Shown here: piece after piece, positions 1 through 9,243 of the stretch
Position numbering within the stretch: the first letter of the stretch is position 1
Layout: every line of letters begins with the position of its first letter
Assembly: GCA_963667425.1 (NCBI GenBank)
Contig: OY763407.1
Coordinates: forward strand, 1,240,001 to 1,304,000
Source: G963667425 sp963667425 [NCBI: bacterium]
GTDB taxonomy: Bacteria; UBP6; UBA1177
Reading direction: 5' to 3'
DNA length: 64,000 bases
Position numbers and translations under genes: made by a program
The notes under the pieces: generated by a model
Databases searched by the model: none
Seen by the model: the letters and a program-made list of their open reading frames with translations, nothing else
What the model was told of the DNA's origin: nothing

Positions 1-831
1 TCGATAAAAGGAATCATCCAGACAATAAACATTGCTTTTTATGCTGTTGGTGCCGTTGTCATAATATCAATAATAATGGGAAAATCACCACTTATAATAC
101 TTAGCGGTGTAGGAGCAATGACAGCCGTTCTTATGCTTGTTTTCAAAGATACACTTCTTTCTTTCGTTGCAGGTCTTCAGCTCAACTACAATGAAATGAT
201 TTCTAAAGGTGACTGGATTTCTATGCCTTCCTTCCAGGCAGACGGTACTGTCATAGATATAGCTCTTCATACTGTGAAAGTTCAGAACTGGGATAAAACA
301 ATAACAACAATTCCAACCTATGCTCTTATGCAGAATAGTTTTAAGAACTGGAAAGGAATGGAAAAATCAGGAGGCAGAAGAATCTGCAGGAATCTGTTTA
401 TAGATATTTCTTCAGTAAAATTTCTTACAGCAGAAGAGATAGAAAAGCTCAAAAATATTAATCTTCTGAAAGATTATCTTGAATCAAAGGAAAAAGAGAT
501 TGCCATATATAACCATGACAGGAACATATCATCAGAAGATATTATAAACGGAAGAAATTTAACAAACATAGGAACTTTCAGAGAATATATCAGAGCATAT
601 ATAACAAATAATCCAATGATTAGAAAAGATATGACAATACTTGTAAGACAGCTTGAAGCCACACCTACAGGTCTTCCAATGCAGCTTTATCTTTTTACGG
701 ATACAACTGAATGGATTAAATATGAAGCAATACAGTCTGATATTTTCGATCATCTTTTCGCTGTTGCACCTGAGTTCGATATAAGGCTTTTTCAAAATCC
801 TTCAGGAAAAGATTTTAGAAAATTGACATAA
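1..831 (+). CDS. ybdG: Mechanosensitive ion channel, YbdG/MscS family (5'-truncated)
   Basis: C-terminal 276 residues of a small-conductance mechanosensitive channel; the frame is open from base 1, so the start lies outside the window. The protein would sit in the inner membrane and release solutes under hypo-osmotic stress. Two hydrophobic segments are followed by the MscS pore/beta signature: LSGVGAMTAVLMLVFKDTL, then KGDWISMP, TVKVQNWDKTITTIPTYAL and FKNWKGMEKSGGRRI. These closely match my recollection of E. coli YbdG, so I favour the miniconductance YbdG branch over MscS proper. An ATG at 76 is internal to the conserved pore region and is not the real start. The following gene is in the same direction but 66 bp away. 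Confidence 0.9.
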   Translation, partial: SIKGIIQTINIAFYAVGAVVIISIIMGKSPLIILSGVGAMTAVLMLVFKDTLLSFVAGLQLNYNEMISKGDWISMPSFQADGTVIDIALHTVKVQNWDKTITTIPTYALMQNSFKNWKGMEKSGGRRICRNLFIDISSVKFLTAEEIEKLKNINLLKDYLESKEKEIAIYNHDRNISSEDIINGRNLTNIGTFREYIRAYITNNPMIRKDMTILVRQLEATPTGLPMQLYLFTDTTEWIKYEAIQSDIFDHLFAVAPEFDIRLFQNPSGKDFRKLT

Positions 832-897
832 CTCTCGCAATATTATAAAGAATTATGAAGTGTTAATTGTTTGATAAATAATTTAAAGGAGTTTCAA

Positions 898-3800
898 GTG
901 AGAAAAGGACTTTTTTTTATTTTAGCAACCATTCTGTTTATGGCCAACGTATTTGCTGCAGAAAAAGTTTTTGTTTTTCCCATTGCATCAAAAAACAACA
1001 ATGAAAAGAAAATTGCATCAAAAATAGATGCAGAGATATCAAGTCTCTACGCCTCTATTAAAGAAGCGGAACTTATCGGAACCGATTCTCTTAATGAAAA
1101 AGAGAAAAAAATGGTTGAAAGCTGTAACAGAAACTATAAATGTTATCAGGCAAGAATAAAGAAATTCACATCTGTAGAAAAAGCTGTGCTTTACAGACTT
1201 AGAGATAAAGAAGGGTCTTCTCTTATTTCAATAGAACTTATTGACAATAAAGGTAAAATTTTAGGCAAAGAGTTCTTTAAATCTGAAGCAGGCACCGAAA
1301 TTGAAGATATAACCACAGCTCTGATGATAAAAACAAAAAAGATATTTCCTGAACCTTCCGCCCCGGCATCAGAAGAATTTACCGATAGCAATGAAGAGTC
1401 TTTTGATGAGGAAAACACTGAAACACCTAAAGCAGAGCCTGTAAAAGTAAAAAAGCAGCTCTCAGCTGAAGAAAAAAGAACACTGAGAAGAGAGAAAAAA
1501 GCAAATACAAAAAAAGCTTTTACATTATATAGCGAAGGCAAACTTAAAGAAGCTGCTGAACTTTTCTCCATGGCTGAGGAAGATGAATTCTCATCTCTTG
1601 TAGAATCTATAATGAAAGATATTAAAGATGCTGAAGATTTAAATGCGTCAGGTGATTTTTCAAAAGCATATGACAAGCTTAAATCAGCACTTGAAAAAGA
1701 TAGCAAATTAAGAACTGAAGGTTACAACAGGCTTGTTTACAAAAAAGAAAATCTTTCTGTAAAATCATATAATGAAAACGATTCAAAAGACAGTTCAGCA
1801 ATACGCAAACTCCATAAAAAATATGCCAAGGAACTAGCTGCAATAGAATCTTGGAAAGCAGGCGAACTTGCAAAAATAGAATCATGGAAAAAAGATAATA
1901 TAAAAAGTAAGGATCAGCTTAAAGATGATTTCAGAAACAATGAAAGAAAAATAGAGAAGGAAAATGAAAATGCATTAAAAGATGAAGAACATAAAATCGC
2001 TGATTATAAAGACAACTGGGAAAAAGAAAATCAGGGACTGGGTGAAAAAATAAAACTTAATGATAAGCGTATTCAGGAAATAATGCAGGAACTTGATGAA
2101 GACAGCGGTGCAATAAAAGCTGAATATAACAAAATGGTAGAAAAAGGACTTCAGGAACTTGACAAAACATATGAAGCTAAAAAACAGGATCTTGAAAAAC
2201 AGAGTGAACAGGCAGAAAAAGAAGATATAGAAAACTATAAAAAAGCAAAAAAAGATGCCAATGCAGAAATGAAAAATATGAAAAACAAGATCCGTTCTCT
2301 TGAAGGAGATCTTGAAGAACTTAAATCAAAGCTTGAAAAAGAAGAAGAACGCTTTCAGAAAAAAGAGGAAAGACTTCAGACAAGAAACAACAAGAAAGTT
2401 GAAAGAGCAGCATCTGATGATGAAAAGGAAAGAGCTAAAGCTCAGAAAGATTATGAAGAGGATATAAAGAAAGCTAATCAGGAACTGAAGGATTTTGATA
2501 ACAAAATGGCTGATATCAACAAAAAAATTGATGAAATCCAACCTTCAATTGATAAACTTAACGAAAATCTCGAATCTCAGCTCGAAAAAACGCAGAAAAA
2601 ATTTGATGCAAAAAAAGAAGATATAAATTCAAAAATGGAAACTGAAAAAAGAAAAGCTGAAGAAGATACAGAAAAAAAATATAGATCAGAAACAGATAAA
2701 ATTGCTAAAAGCATAGAAAAGCTTGAACAGGAAATAAGAGCAATAGAAGAAAAAGACGAAAAATATGAATCAAATCCTCAACACAAATCCAAATCAAAAG
2801 AGCTTGAAAAATTTAATGCCGAACTTGAGAAAAAAGAATCATCGCATGACCAGCTTCTGGCTAAAGCAACTGAAACCGTAGAAAAGAAATATTCCTCAAA
2901 ACTAATTGCAGTTGATAAGGAAATGGAATCAGAAATAAAACAGGCAAAAGCAGCAAACGAAAAAGAAGTAAAAAAGCTTAAAGCAAAATATGATGAACTC
3001 TCTAAAGATCTTAAAAATGCCGGCAAAGAGAGAACAAGGGTTGAAAAATCTGTAGAAGCAAAAACAAATAAAGCTGAAGAAACAAAAAATAAAAAACTTA
3101 AAGATATAGAACAAAAAGCGGCTAAAAGAAACACTGATAATGAAAAGGAAGCTCAAAAAAGAAGAGACGATTTTGACAAAAAACAACAGGAAAACCGCTC
3201 TAAACTTTCATCTACTGAAAAAGAAATCGAAAATCTTAAAAATTCAGTTGATAAAAAAAGAGATGAATATCGAGCAAAATTTGAAGAAATGAAAACTAAA
3301 ATCGAGGAAAACAAAGAAAAAAGAGCTCAAAATATAGAAACACAAAAAGAAAAGCTTAATGAACAGCTTGACAAGGAAAGAGAAGCTCTTCCTGTTAAAT
3401 ATGAAAAAGAGATGAGAAACAGAAGAAAGAATCTTGATAAAGAACAGGCTGATCTTGAAAAAGAAATAGACAAAATCGTTGCCAAAAGGAAGACTTTTTC
3501 TTCTGAAAGAGATAACAATGTTGCAAAAATGCAGAAAAATATTGAAATAATGCAGGAAAAATGGCGTAAAGAAAAACAGAAAAGAGAAGATACGCTTGAA
3601 AAAGAGACAAAAAAGCTTGAATCAAATAACGAGAAAATGGAAAAGACATATAAACAGAAAATTGCAAAGCTTGAAAAAGATTACGATGTAAAAGCCGGCT
3701 CTGTACTTAAAAAAGAAATAGCTGAAATAGCATCAACTCTTCCATCTAATGAAAAAGAGTCTAAAAAAAGACTTGTTGAAGCTTCTTCTTCAACAAAAAA

Positions 3801-4116
3801 TATAGAAATTAAACTGATGGAATCTGCAAAAGGAAAAATTACCGCACTTCTTGATGACGGAAAAATAAAGAACGCCAGAAAAGAACTATTAAATACAAAA
3901 GCTGAAATAGTCTTTAATCAGGATAAGATAAAAGACCTTGAAAATGTAATAGAAGAATATGTTAAGAAGAAATTTACAGAAGCAGAAAAACTTGCTGCCG
4001 ATGACCCTGAGCAGGCAAGAGAGATGCTTAAAAAACTAATAAAGGAAATTTCTCCTAGAAGTGAATACTATCTTAGAGGAAGAACATTAATTTCAATCTT
4101 ATCAAAAAGAAATTAA
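898..4116 (+). CDS. Exported giant coiled-coil protein, function unknown
   Basis: 1072 residues, not recognised as a named family. I chose GTG 898 because AAAGGA at 885-890 precedes it by 7 nt and the product then begins with a clean signal peptide ending near VFA-A. Residues about 20-150 look like a TolB N-terminal-like domain with a Cys-Tyr-x-Cys-like pair (CNRNYKC), as seen at the start of other delta-lineage envelope proteins. A Glu/Pro linker and a short TPR-like helical stretch follow. Roughly residues 300-950 are continuous Lys/Glu-rich coiled coil, opened by a tandem duplication (AIESWKAGELAKIESWKK). The C-terminus is helical and TPR-like. The cyclophilin gene begins 9 bp downstream, so both are probably one transcript. 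A structural or scaffolding role in the periplasm is inference only. Confidence 0.85.
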   Translation: MRKGLFFILATILFMANVFAAEKVFVFPIASKNNNEKKIASKIDAEISSLYASIKEAELIGTDSLNEKEKKMVESCNRNYKCYQARIKKFTSVEKAVLYRLRDKEGSSLISIELIDNKGKILGKEFFKSEAGTEIEDITTALMIKTKKIFPEPSAPASEEFTDSNEESFDEENTETPKAEPVKVKKQLSAEEKRTLRREKKANTKKAFTLYSEGKLKEAAELFSMAEEDEFSSLVESIMKDIKDAEDLNASGDFSKAYDKLKSALEKDSKLRTEGYNRLVYKKENLSVKSYNENDSKDSSAIRKLHKKYAKELAAIESWKAGELAKIESWKKDNIKSKDQLKDDFRNNERKIEKENENALKDEEHKIADYKDNWEKENQGLGEKIKLNDKRIQEIMQELDEDSGAIKAEYNKMVEKGLQELDKTYEAKKQDLEKQSEQAEKEDIENYKKAKKDANAEMKNMKNKIRSLEGDLEELKSKLEKEEERFQKKEERLQTRNNKKVERAASDDEKERAKAQKDYEEDIKKANQELKDFDNKMADINKKIDEIQPSIDKLNENLESQLEKTQKKFDAKKEDINSKMETEKRKAEEDTEKKYRSETDKIAKSIEKLEQEIRAIEEKDEKYESNPQHKSKSKELEKFNAELEKKESSHDQLLAKATETVEKKYSSKLIAVDKEMESEIKQAKAANEKEVKKLKAKYDELSKDLKNAGKERTRVEKSVEAKTNKAEETKNKKLKDIEQKAAKRNTDNEKEAQKRRDDFDKKQQENRSKLSSTEKEIENLKNSVDKKRDEYRAKFEEMKTKIEENKEKRAQNIETQKEKLNEQLDKEREALPVKYEKEMRNRRKNLDKEQADLEKEIDKIVAKRKTFSSERDNNVAKMQKNIEIMQEKWRKEKQKREDTLEKETKKLESNNEKMEKTYKQKIAKLEKDYDVKAGSVLKKEIAEIASTLPSNEKESKKRLVEASSSTKNIEIKLMESAKGKITALLDDGKIKNARKELLNTKAEIVFNQDKIKDLENVIEEYVKKKFTEAEKLAADDPEQAREMLKKLIKEISPRSEYYLRGRTLISILSKRN

Positions 4117-4125
4117 GGAGAAAAA

Positions 4126-4614
4126 ATGAAAGTTACACATAAGGCTGTGTTTGAAACATCAATGGGAAATATTACTGCCGGTTTCTACGGAGAAGAAATG
4201 CCGGGAACCGTAGAAAATTTTGTAAAACATATTGAAGCAGGATTTTACAGCAAACTCATATTTCACAGAGTAATCAAGGGCTTCGTTATTCAAGGCGGTG
4301 GATTTATCAATGGAATGTTTGAAAAAGCTGCTATGTCAACACCAATTAAGCTTGAAATATCTGATAATGTCAAACATGAGAAGTACACCTTCTCAATGGC
4401 AAGAACAAGCGATCCGAACAGCGCAACAAGCCAGTTTTTTATCTGTACTGATAAATGCGAAGATCTGGATGGATCATATGCGGCATTCGGAACAGTTCTT
4501 GAAGGATTTGAAGTTGTTGATAATATTGAAAAACTTGAAACAAAGTCTGTAAGACATTTTGATGATGTTCCTAAAACTTCAGTAGTTATAAATAAAGCTT
4601 ATATGCTATCATAA
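4126..4614 (+). CDS. Peptidyl-prolyl cis-trans isomerase, cyclophilin type
   Basis: 162 residues, the usual size of a single-domain bacterial cyclophilin, which catalyses cis-trans isomerisation of X-Pro bonds. The signature FHRVIKGFVIQGG carries the catalytic Arg; SATSQFFI and AFGTVLEGFEVVD supply the hydrophobic proline pocket. The usual Trp of cyclosporin-sensitive cyclophilins is not seen at the expected place (DLDGSYAAFG has Tyr). There is no signal peptide, so it is cytoplasmic, although its upstream neighbour is exported. AAGGAG lies 7-8 nt before the ATG. It is probably co-transcribed with the coiled-coil gene. Confidence 0.93.
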   Translation: MKVTHKAVFETSMGNITAGFYGEEMPGTVENFVKHIEAGFYSKLIFHRVIKGFVIQGGGFINGMFEKAAMSTPIKLEISDNVKHEKYTFSMARTSDPNSATSQFFICTDKCEDLDGSYAAFGTVLEGFEVVDNIEKLETKSVRHFDDVPKTSVVINKAYMLS

Positions 4615-4631
4615 TTCTAAAAAGCCATCTA

Positions 4632-4659
4632 TTGACTTAATTACAAAAAAATATACAAT
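4632..4659 (+). promoter_or_regulatory. Sigma70-type promoter for the HD-GYP gene
   Basis: TTGACT (4632-4637), 16 bp spacer, TACAAT (4654-4659), about 37 bp upstream of the HD-GYP start and the only good match in the 81-bp gap. Confidence 0.55.
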
Positions 4660-4695
4660 CTTTCATTGAGGAAATTTATTTGATAAGGAACTTTA

Positions 4696-5631
4696 ATGAA
4701 AACTGTAATTCCTGTAAATTATGTTAAAATAGGTATGTATGTCGTTCTTCCTAAAGAAATAGAATTAGAAATCTTTGGAGAAAACGAACCTGTAATATCA
4801 AGTAGAAATCAAATAGAAAAGATATCAGCTATTTATGCCTCAAAAGTTATGGTGGATCTTTCAAAAAGCTTCAAGTCAAAAATTCAAATACCTGCATATA
4901 GCGAAAGTAAGCTCAATGAATTAATGAAAACAGAAGCCCCTGAAACCAAATCCGATATAATAAGAAAACAGACTCTGAGCATTATGGAATCTGTTATGAA
5001 CAACCCTTCGACAGAACAGATTATTAAATCAATAAAAGACATTAAAACCTCTGTCAGATATATAATTGAAAATGATGATATGACAGAATATTTTATCAAA
5101 ATAAACCAGTATGATGATTATACCTATGCACATTCTGTAAATGTTGGAATTTATTCCGTAATGCTTACTAAACATATTTTCGGTCTTAATTCGGACCATG
5201 ATCTTGAAGAACTTGGTGCAGGTTTTTTTCTGCACGATATAGGAAAAGTAAAAATAGACCCAAAAATTCTTAATAAACCTGGAAGATTTACTCCTGAAGA
5301 ATTTGAAATTATGAAATCTCACCCTGAAGAGGGTTATAATCTGCTTAAAGATTCAAAGCAGCTTACACCGGAAACTTCCGTTATAGTAATGCAGCATCAC
5401 GAACGTGCTGACGGCAAAGGTTATCCTCTCGGACTAACAAATGAGGAAATACACGAATATGGAAAAATATGTTCCATAGCAGATGTCTTCGATGCATTAA
5501 CATCCAAAAGGTCATATAAAGAAGCAATGACAACTTTTGAAGCACTTTTAATAATGAAAAATGAGATGATAAATCATTTCTCAAAGGAATTCTTTTCTGA
5601 ATTTGTCTTTCTTTTTACTCCCAAATCATAA
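4696..5631 (+). CDS. HD-GYP domain cyclic-di-GMP phosphodiesterase
   Basis: 311 residues. The N-terminal ~110 residues resemble the DUF3391-type domain often found before HD-GYP modules (VNYVKIGMYVVLP). The catalytic domain spans about 140-300: the HSVNVG helix, the metal-binding HDIGK motif, GRFTPEEFEIMKSHPEEG, HHERADGKGYPLGL (the GYP signature) and IADVFDALTSKRSYK. All residues expected for c-di-GMP hydrolysis are present. There are no membrane segments and no receiver domain, so the input would come through the N-terminal domain. It lies between the cyclophilin gene and the ECF sigma operon, apparently as its own unit with its own promoter. Confidence 0.93.
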   Translation: MKTVIPVNYVKIGMYVVLPKEIELEIFGENEPVISSRNQIEKISAIYASKVMVDLSKSFKSKIQIPAYSESKLNELMKTEAPETKSDIIRKQTLSIMESVMNNPSTEQIIKSIKDIKTSVRYIIENDDMTEYFIKINQYDDYTYAHSVNVGIYSVMLTKHIFGLNSDHDLEELGAGFFLHDIGKVKIDPKILNKPGRFTPEEFEIMKSHPEEGYNLLKDSKQLTPETSVIVMQHHERADGKGYPLGLTNEEIHEYGKICSIADVFDALTSKRSYKEAMTTFEALLIMKNEMINHFSKEFFSEFVFLFTPKS

Positions 5632-5732
5632 AACTTTACTTTTAATAAAAAAATGTAATTCTGAACCGAAAAAAAGTAACACTTTTACACTTATCCGGTG
5701 TTAAAGTATTTGAAGAAACGAAGGAGATTCTT

Positions 5733-6221
5733 GTGACTGTTGACATTGAAAAAGTTTATATTACATATGGTCCTATGGTTTTAAGACGATGCAGAAGAAT
5801 TTTAAAAGATGAGGATCTTGCGCTGGACGCAATGCAGGACACTTTTCTGAATCTTGTGGAATCTGAAAATAAAATCAAGGATACTGCACTTTCAAGCTTT
5901 CTATACACAATTGCCACAAATGTCTCTCTTAATAAAATCAGAACTTTAAAGCGGGCAGCCGAAACTTATGAAGAAGAGCTCCTTTTTAAGATAGCTGCTG
6001 TAGATGAAACAGAAAAAGAGACTGCTTTTTCAATGTTTCTTGATTCTCTCTTTCAAAGACACAAAGAATCGAGCAGAACCATAGCAGTGCTCCATTTTGT
6101 TGATGGAATGACACTTGAAGAAGTTGCAAAGGAGGTGAATTTGTCAGTAAGCGGGGTTAGAAAAAGATTAAGGCTACTTAAAGAAGAGATAAAAAATATC
6201 GGAAAAGAGGTGATTTTATGA
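5733..6221 (+). CDS. ECF-family RNA polymerase sigma factor
   Basis: 162 residues with sigma region 2 (residues ~10-75; DEDLALDAMQDTFLNLVES matches the region 2.2-2.3 core) and region 4 (~105-155; FVDGMTLEEVAKEVNLSVSGVRKRLRLLKEEI is the helix-turn-helix that reads the -35 element). Region 3 is absent, as in ECF factors. The GTG start at 5733 follows AAGGAG at 5721-5726. The next gene overlaps by 4 bp (ATGA) and encodes a single-pass membrane protein, the classic sigma/anti-sigma arrangement. A GTAAC...CGGTGTTA pair at about 5676-5703 could be an autoregulated ECF promoter, but I cannot confirm this. The third gene of the operon is a secreted caspase-like protein. Confidence 0.93.
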   Translation: MTVDIEKVYITYGPMVLRRCRRILKDEDLALDAMQDTFLNLVESENKIKDTALSSFLYTIATNVSLNKIRTLKRAAETYEEELLFKIAAVDETEKETAFSMFLDSLFQRHKESSRTIAVLHFVDGMTLEEVAKEVNLSVSGVRKRLRLLKEEIKNIGKEVIL

Positions 6222-7006
6222 CACAAAAAAATAATTTTTCAGATATTACATTAGAAAAATATATTCTAGGAGAACTTGATGCTTCTGTTAAACATGAAAT
6301 AGATGAGAAAATAAAAACAGATGCGGAACTTAATAAAAGAATTGAAAATATCAAAACTTCAAATAAAGAGATTACAGAAAAATATGATATGAAATTTTTT
6401 GCAGCTAAAACTAAAAAAAGAATTGAATTTGCGCAGAAAAGAAAAAGTTTCGGGTCGTTTTTTCCTAAAATAGCCACAGCCCTTTCTTTTGTAATACTCA
6501 TAATGATATCAATATCTATTTTTAGAATAGTGGAAACTGATGACAACAGCTCAGCATATGTTGAAAACATAAGAATTAAAGGAGAAACAAGGCTTTCTTT
6601 ATATAAGCTTGAATCAAATCATGTAGAACTCATCAGAAATGGAGAATGTGCTGAAGAATCATCTTTAATTCAGATTGAGTATACTCTGCCGGAAACAACA
6701 TATGGAGCAATATTATCAATTGACGGAAACAATAATATAACTAAGCATTTTCCAATAAATAAAAATACAGCTGTAAAAATGGACGCCGGGAAAAAAAGCC
6801 TGCAAAGAAGCTATCAGCTTGATAATGCACCCTATTTTGAACGTTTTATAATGATAACATCAAAAAGCGAATTTGATATACAACAAGTAAGCGAAAAACT
6901 GCTTGCAGTAGAAAACAAGGAAAAAGATATAATTGCTCTACCTTTTAATAATAAACAGACAAATTTTATACTCAAAAAAGAAATCGGAGGATGCCGTGAT
7001 AAATAA
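6218..7006 (+). CDS. Membrane anti-sigma factor-like protein
   Basis: 262 residues. The first ~50 residues (KYILGELDASVKHEIDEKI...) match the zinc-less helical N-terminal module of myxobacterial-type anti-sigma proteins: a leucine-rich LGEL helix and an acidic helix. One membrane segment lies around 85-107 (SFVILIMISISIFRI). The outer ~150 residues contain PETTYGAILSIDGNNNITKHFP, resembling the DUF4384-like sensor seen next to ECF/caspase genes. No HxxxCxxC zinc motif is present. It overlaps the sigma gene by 4 bp and the caspase gene by 11 bp, so the three are translationally coupled. I infer that it holds the sigma factor at the membrane until a periplasmic signal arrives. Confidence 0.8.
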   Translation: MTQKNNFSDITLEKYILGELDASVKHEIDEKIKTDAELNKRIENIKTSNKEITEKYDMKFFAAKTKKRIEFAQKRKSFGSFFPKIATALSFVILIMISISIFRIVETDDNSSAYVENIRIKGETRLSLYKLESNHVELIRNGECAEESSLIQIEYTLPETTYGAILSIDGNNNITKHFPINKNTAVKMDAGKKSLQRSYQLDNAPYFERFIMITSKSEFDIQQVSEKLLAVENKEKDIIALPFNNKQTNFILKKEIGGCRDK

Positions 7007-9161
7007 AACTTTTATTTTTATAATAACATTTCTCACCATAACATCATTTTCTTTTGGTGTTTCAGCAAAGGAAAACGGTGGAGAAATAAAAAGACATGCC
7101 ATAATCTTAGGTGCAAACGATGGCGGCTCTGAAAGGGTAAAGCTCCTTTTTGCAGAGAATGATGCAAAATCAATATTTAATGTAATGAAAGAAATAGGCG
7201 GGCTTTCAGAAGAAAATACCATCATGCTTCTTGAACCTAATCCTCAACAGATACTTGATTCTTTCAGAAAAACAGAACTTTCGGTAAAAGAAGAAAAATC
7301 AGGCGGATTCAGAACACAAGTTCTTTTTTATTATTCAGGACATTCAAATGAAAATGGTCTTCTTCTCGGTAAGGAAATTTTCTCTTACAAAGAACTTAGA
7401 AAAGAAATCGATTCACTTGAAAGTGATGTAAAAATTGCAATTGTTGACAGCTGCGCATCCGGAGCCATGACAAGAGAAAAAGGTGGAACATGGAAAGCAC
7501 CTTTTATGGTCGATGAATCTTCTCTTGTTAAAGGACACGCAATTCTGACATCCAGTTCAGCAACTGAAGTTGCACAGGAATCGGACAGAATAGAAGGCTC
7601 ATATTTCACCCACTATGTTGTTTCAGGATTAAGAGGAGCAGCAGATACAAGTAATGATAAAAAAGTTACATTAAATGAAGCTTATCAGTATGCTTTTAAT
7701 GAAACCCTTAAAAAAACAGAATCAACTCAGGCAGGACCACAACACCCAAGCTACGATTTTAAACTTGCCGGAGCGGGCGATCTGGTTTTAACAGATCTTA
7801 CCGCAAACACATCTATGATTCTTATACCGGCAAACCTTTCAGGTCACTTTTTTATACGTGATTCATCCAACCGCTTAGTTGCGGAAATAACAAAGCCGGC
7901 AGGGAAAGAGATGAGATTCAGCCTTGAAGAAGGCGTTTACACCATTCTCTATGAATCAAATAATGGAGAAATGTCAAAAACAGAAGCAAATATAATGCAG
8001 AATTCGACATTTCTTCTTGCTGAAGAAAACTTCACACCAGTAGATAACAGAACTGCCGGAAAACTTAAAGGAGAGGCTGTAAAGCAGAAATACCGCCATG
8101 TAACAACTAATTTCTCACTACTGCCGTCAATAAGTACAAATAGTGAATTTGAAGAACCTGTTTTGAATAATTTCTCATTCAACTTTTTACTCGGAGAAGG
8201 CGCAGCACTTGAAGGATTTGAGCTTTCATTTATAGGAGCCAGAAGAGATGACTATATGAAAGGCGTTCAATTATCATATGTTTATAATTCCGTAGGAGAA
8301 CATTTTGAAGGTGTTCAGATAGCCACTTTTTTTAATCATACAGGTGAAGGAGACTCCTATGGTGCACAAATAGGAGGACTTGTAAATATATCGGAAGGCA
8401 ACTTTCTGGGAGCTCAAATTGCAAGTGCAAACATTAATCTTAAAGATTTTAAAGGAGCACAGATAGGAGTCTTTAATTATAATGGAAACAACTTTATCGG
8501 CGGGCAGATAAGTACTATCAACATAAATTCGGGAAACACAACCGGAACACAGGTAGGTGCTTTCAACTATAATGGAGAGCAATTCAAAGGTCTTCAAATA
8601 AGTGCATTAAATTATAACGGCGGAAAAGTACACGGAATTCAGATCGGAGCAATCAACTATGCTGAAGATTCCGATTTCTCTCTAGGTCTGATAAGTATAG
8701 TTAAAAATGGAAGAACGAACCTATCCATTTACGAAGACGATCTCGGAAGTGCAAACATTGAACTCAAGCACGGAGGCAAATATTGGCATACAATATACAG
8801 TGTCGGAGCTGTTTTCGGCGAATATGCATCATGTAAAATTGGTTTCGGTTTAGGAGGACACTATGAATACTCAAGGCTATTTTTTGACGCCGATTTTTTA
8901 AGTTACAATTTTGTAGATACCAATGGATTCAACAACGATATGAAAACAAATACAATCAGATTATCCCTTGGAGTAAAATTAACCGAAAGACTTGCTCTTA
9001 CAGGAGCTTTTACAAATAACTTTGAAACCTACAGAGGAAAAAGAGAAAATCCATCATTTATTGACGGCTGGAAAATAACAGACTATACAGATGACGATGA
9101 CGATACATGGAATTTAGTTTACAGAATGGGATTTCAGTTCGGCGTGCAGTACATATTCTAA
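6996..9161 (+). CDS. Secreted caspase-like (C14) protein with C-terminal GxQIG surface repeats
   Basis: 721 residues starting at GTG 6996 (CGGAGG at 6985-6990). Signal peptide ends near VSA-K. Residues ~30-280 are a caspase-fold peptidase: HAIILGAND opens the fold, and the catalytic dyad is His116 in YYSGHSNENG and Cys153 in VDSCASGA. A linker (~280-385) follows. Residues ~410-570 hold at least eight repeats of about 18-20 residues with the core G-x-Q-[ILV]-[GAS]-x-x-N, like the LA_2272-type surface repeats of Leptospira. The last ~130 residues look like beta strands and end in a phenylalanine (QYIF), consistent with outer-membrane insertion. It is the last gene of the ECF operon. Cleavage targets are unknown. 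Confidence is high for the caspase fold, moderate for outer-membrane placement. Confidence 0.85.
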   Translation: MINKTFIFIITFLTITSFSFGVSAKENGGEIKRHAIILGANDGGSERVKLLFAENDAKSIFNVMKEIGGLSEENTIMLLEPNPQQILDSFRKTELSVKEEKSGGFRTQVLFYYSGHSNENGLLLGKEIFSYKELRKEIDSLESDVKIAIVDSCASGAMTREKGGTWKAPFMVDESSLVKGHAILTSSSATEVAQESDRIEGSYFTHYVVSGLRGAADTSNDKKVTLNEAYQYAFNETLKKTESTQAGPQHPSYDFKLAGAGDLVLTDLTANTSMILIPANLSGHFFIRDSSNRLVAEITKPAGKEMRFSLEEGVYTILYESNNGEMSKTEANIMQNSTFLLAEENFTPVDNRTAGKLKGEAVKQKYRHVTTNFSLLPSISTNSEFEEPVLNNFSFNFLLGEGAALEGFELSFIGARRDDYMKGVQLSYVYNSVGEHFEGVQIATFFNHTGEGDSYGAQIGGLVNISEGNFLGAQIASANINLKDFKGAQIGVFNYNGNNFIGGQISTININSGNTTGTQVGAFNYNGEQFKGLQISALNYNGGKVHGIQIGAINYAEDSDFSLGLISIVKNGRTNLSIYEDDLGSANIELKHGGKYWHTIYSVGAVFGEYASCKIGFGLGGHYEYSRLFFDADFLSYNFVDTNGFNNDMKTNTIRLSLGVKLTERLALTGAFTNNFETYRGKRENPSFIDGWKITDYTDDDDDTWNLVYRMGFQFGVQYIF

Positions 9162-9189
9162 TTTTTTACAGTAACATTTCACCAGATAC

Positions 9190-9217
9190 TTGACACACTA
9201 CCCACTCCAAATAATAT
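9190..9217 (+). promoter_or_regulatory. Sigma70-type promoter for rsmE
   Basis: TTGACA (9190-9195), 16 bp spacer, TAATAT (9212-9217), ending 26 bp before the rsmE start. It separates rsmE from the ECF operon. Confidence 0.6.
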
Positions 9218-9243
9218 GAGTATGTTTTTTAGTAAGAGGCTTT

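Noticed and set aside
1191-1706. 171-codon minus-strand ORF inside the coiled-coil gene
   Set aside because: Ser/Phe/Leu-rich antisense shadow of a Lys/Glu/Ala-rich gene; no ribosome site or domain.
5676-5703. ECF autoregulatory promoter
   Set aside because: GTAAC and CGGTGTTA are suggestive but the spacing is only 14 bp and there is no second copy in the window to compare; not listed as a feature.
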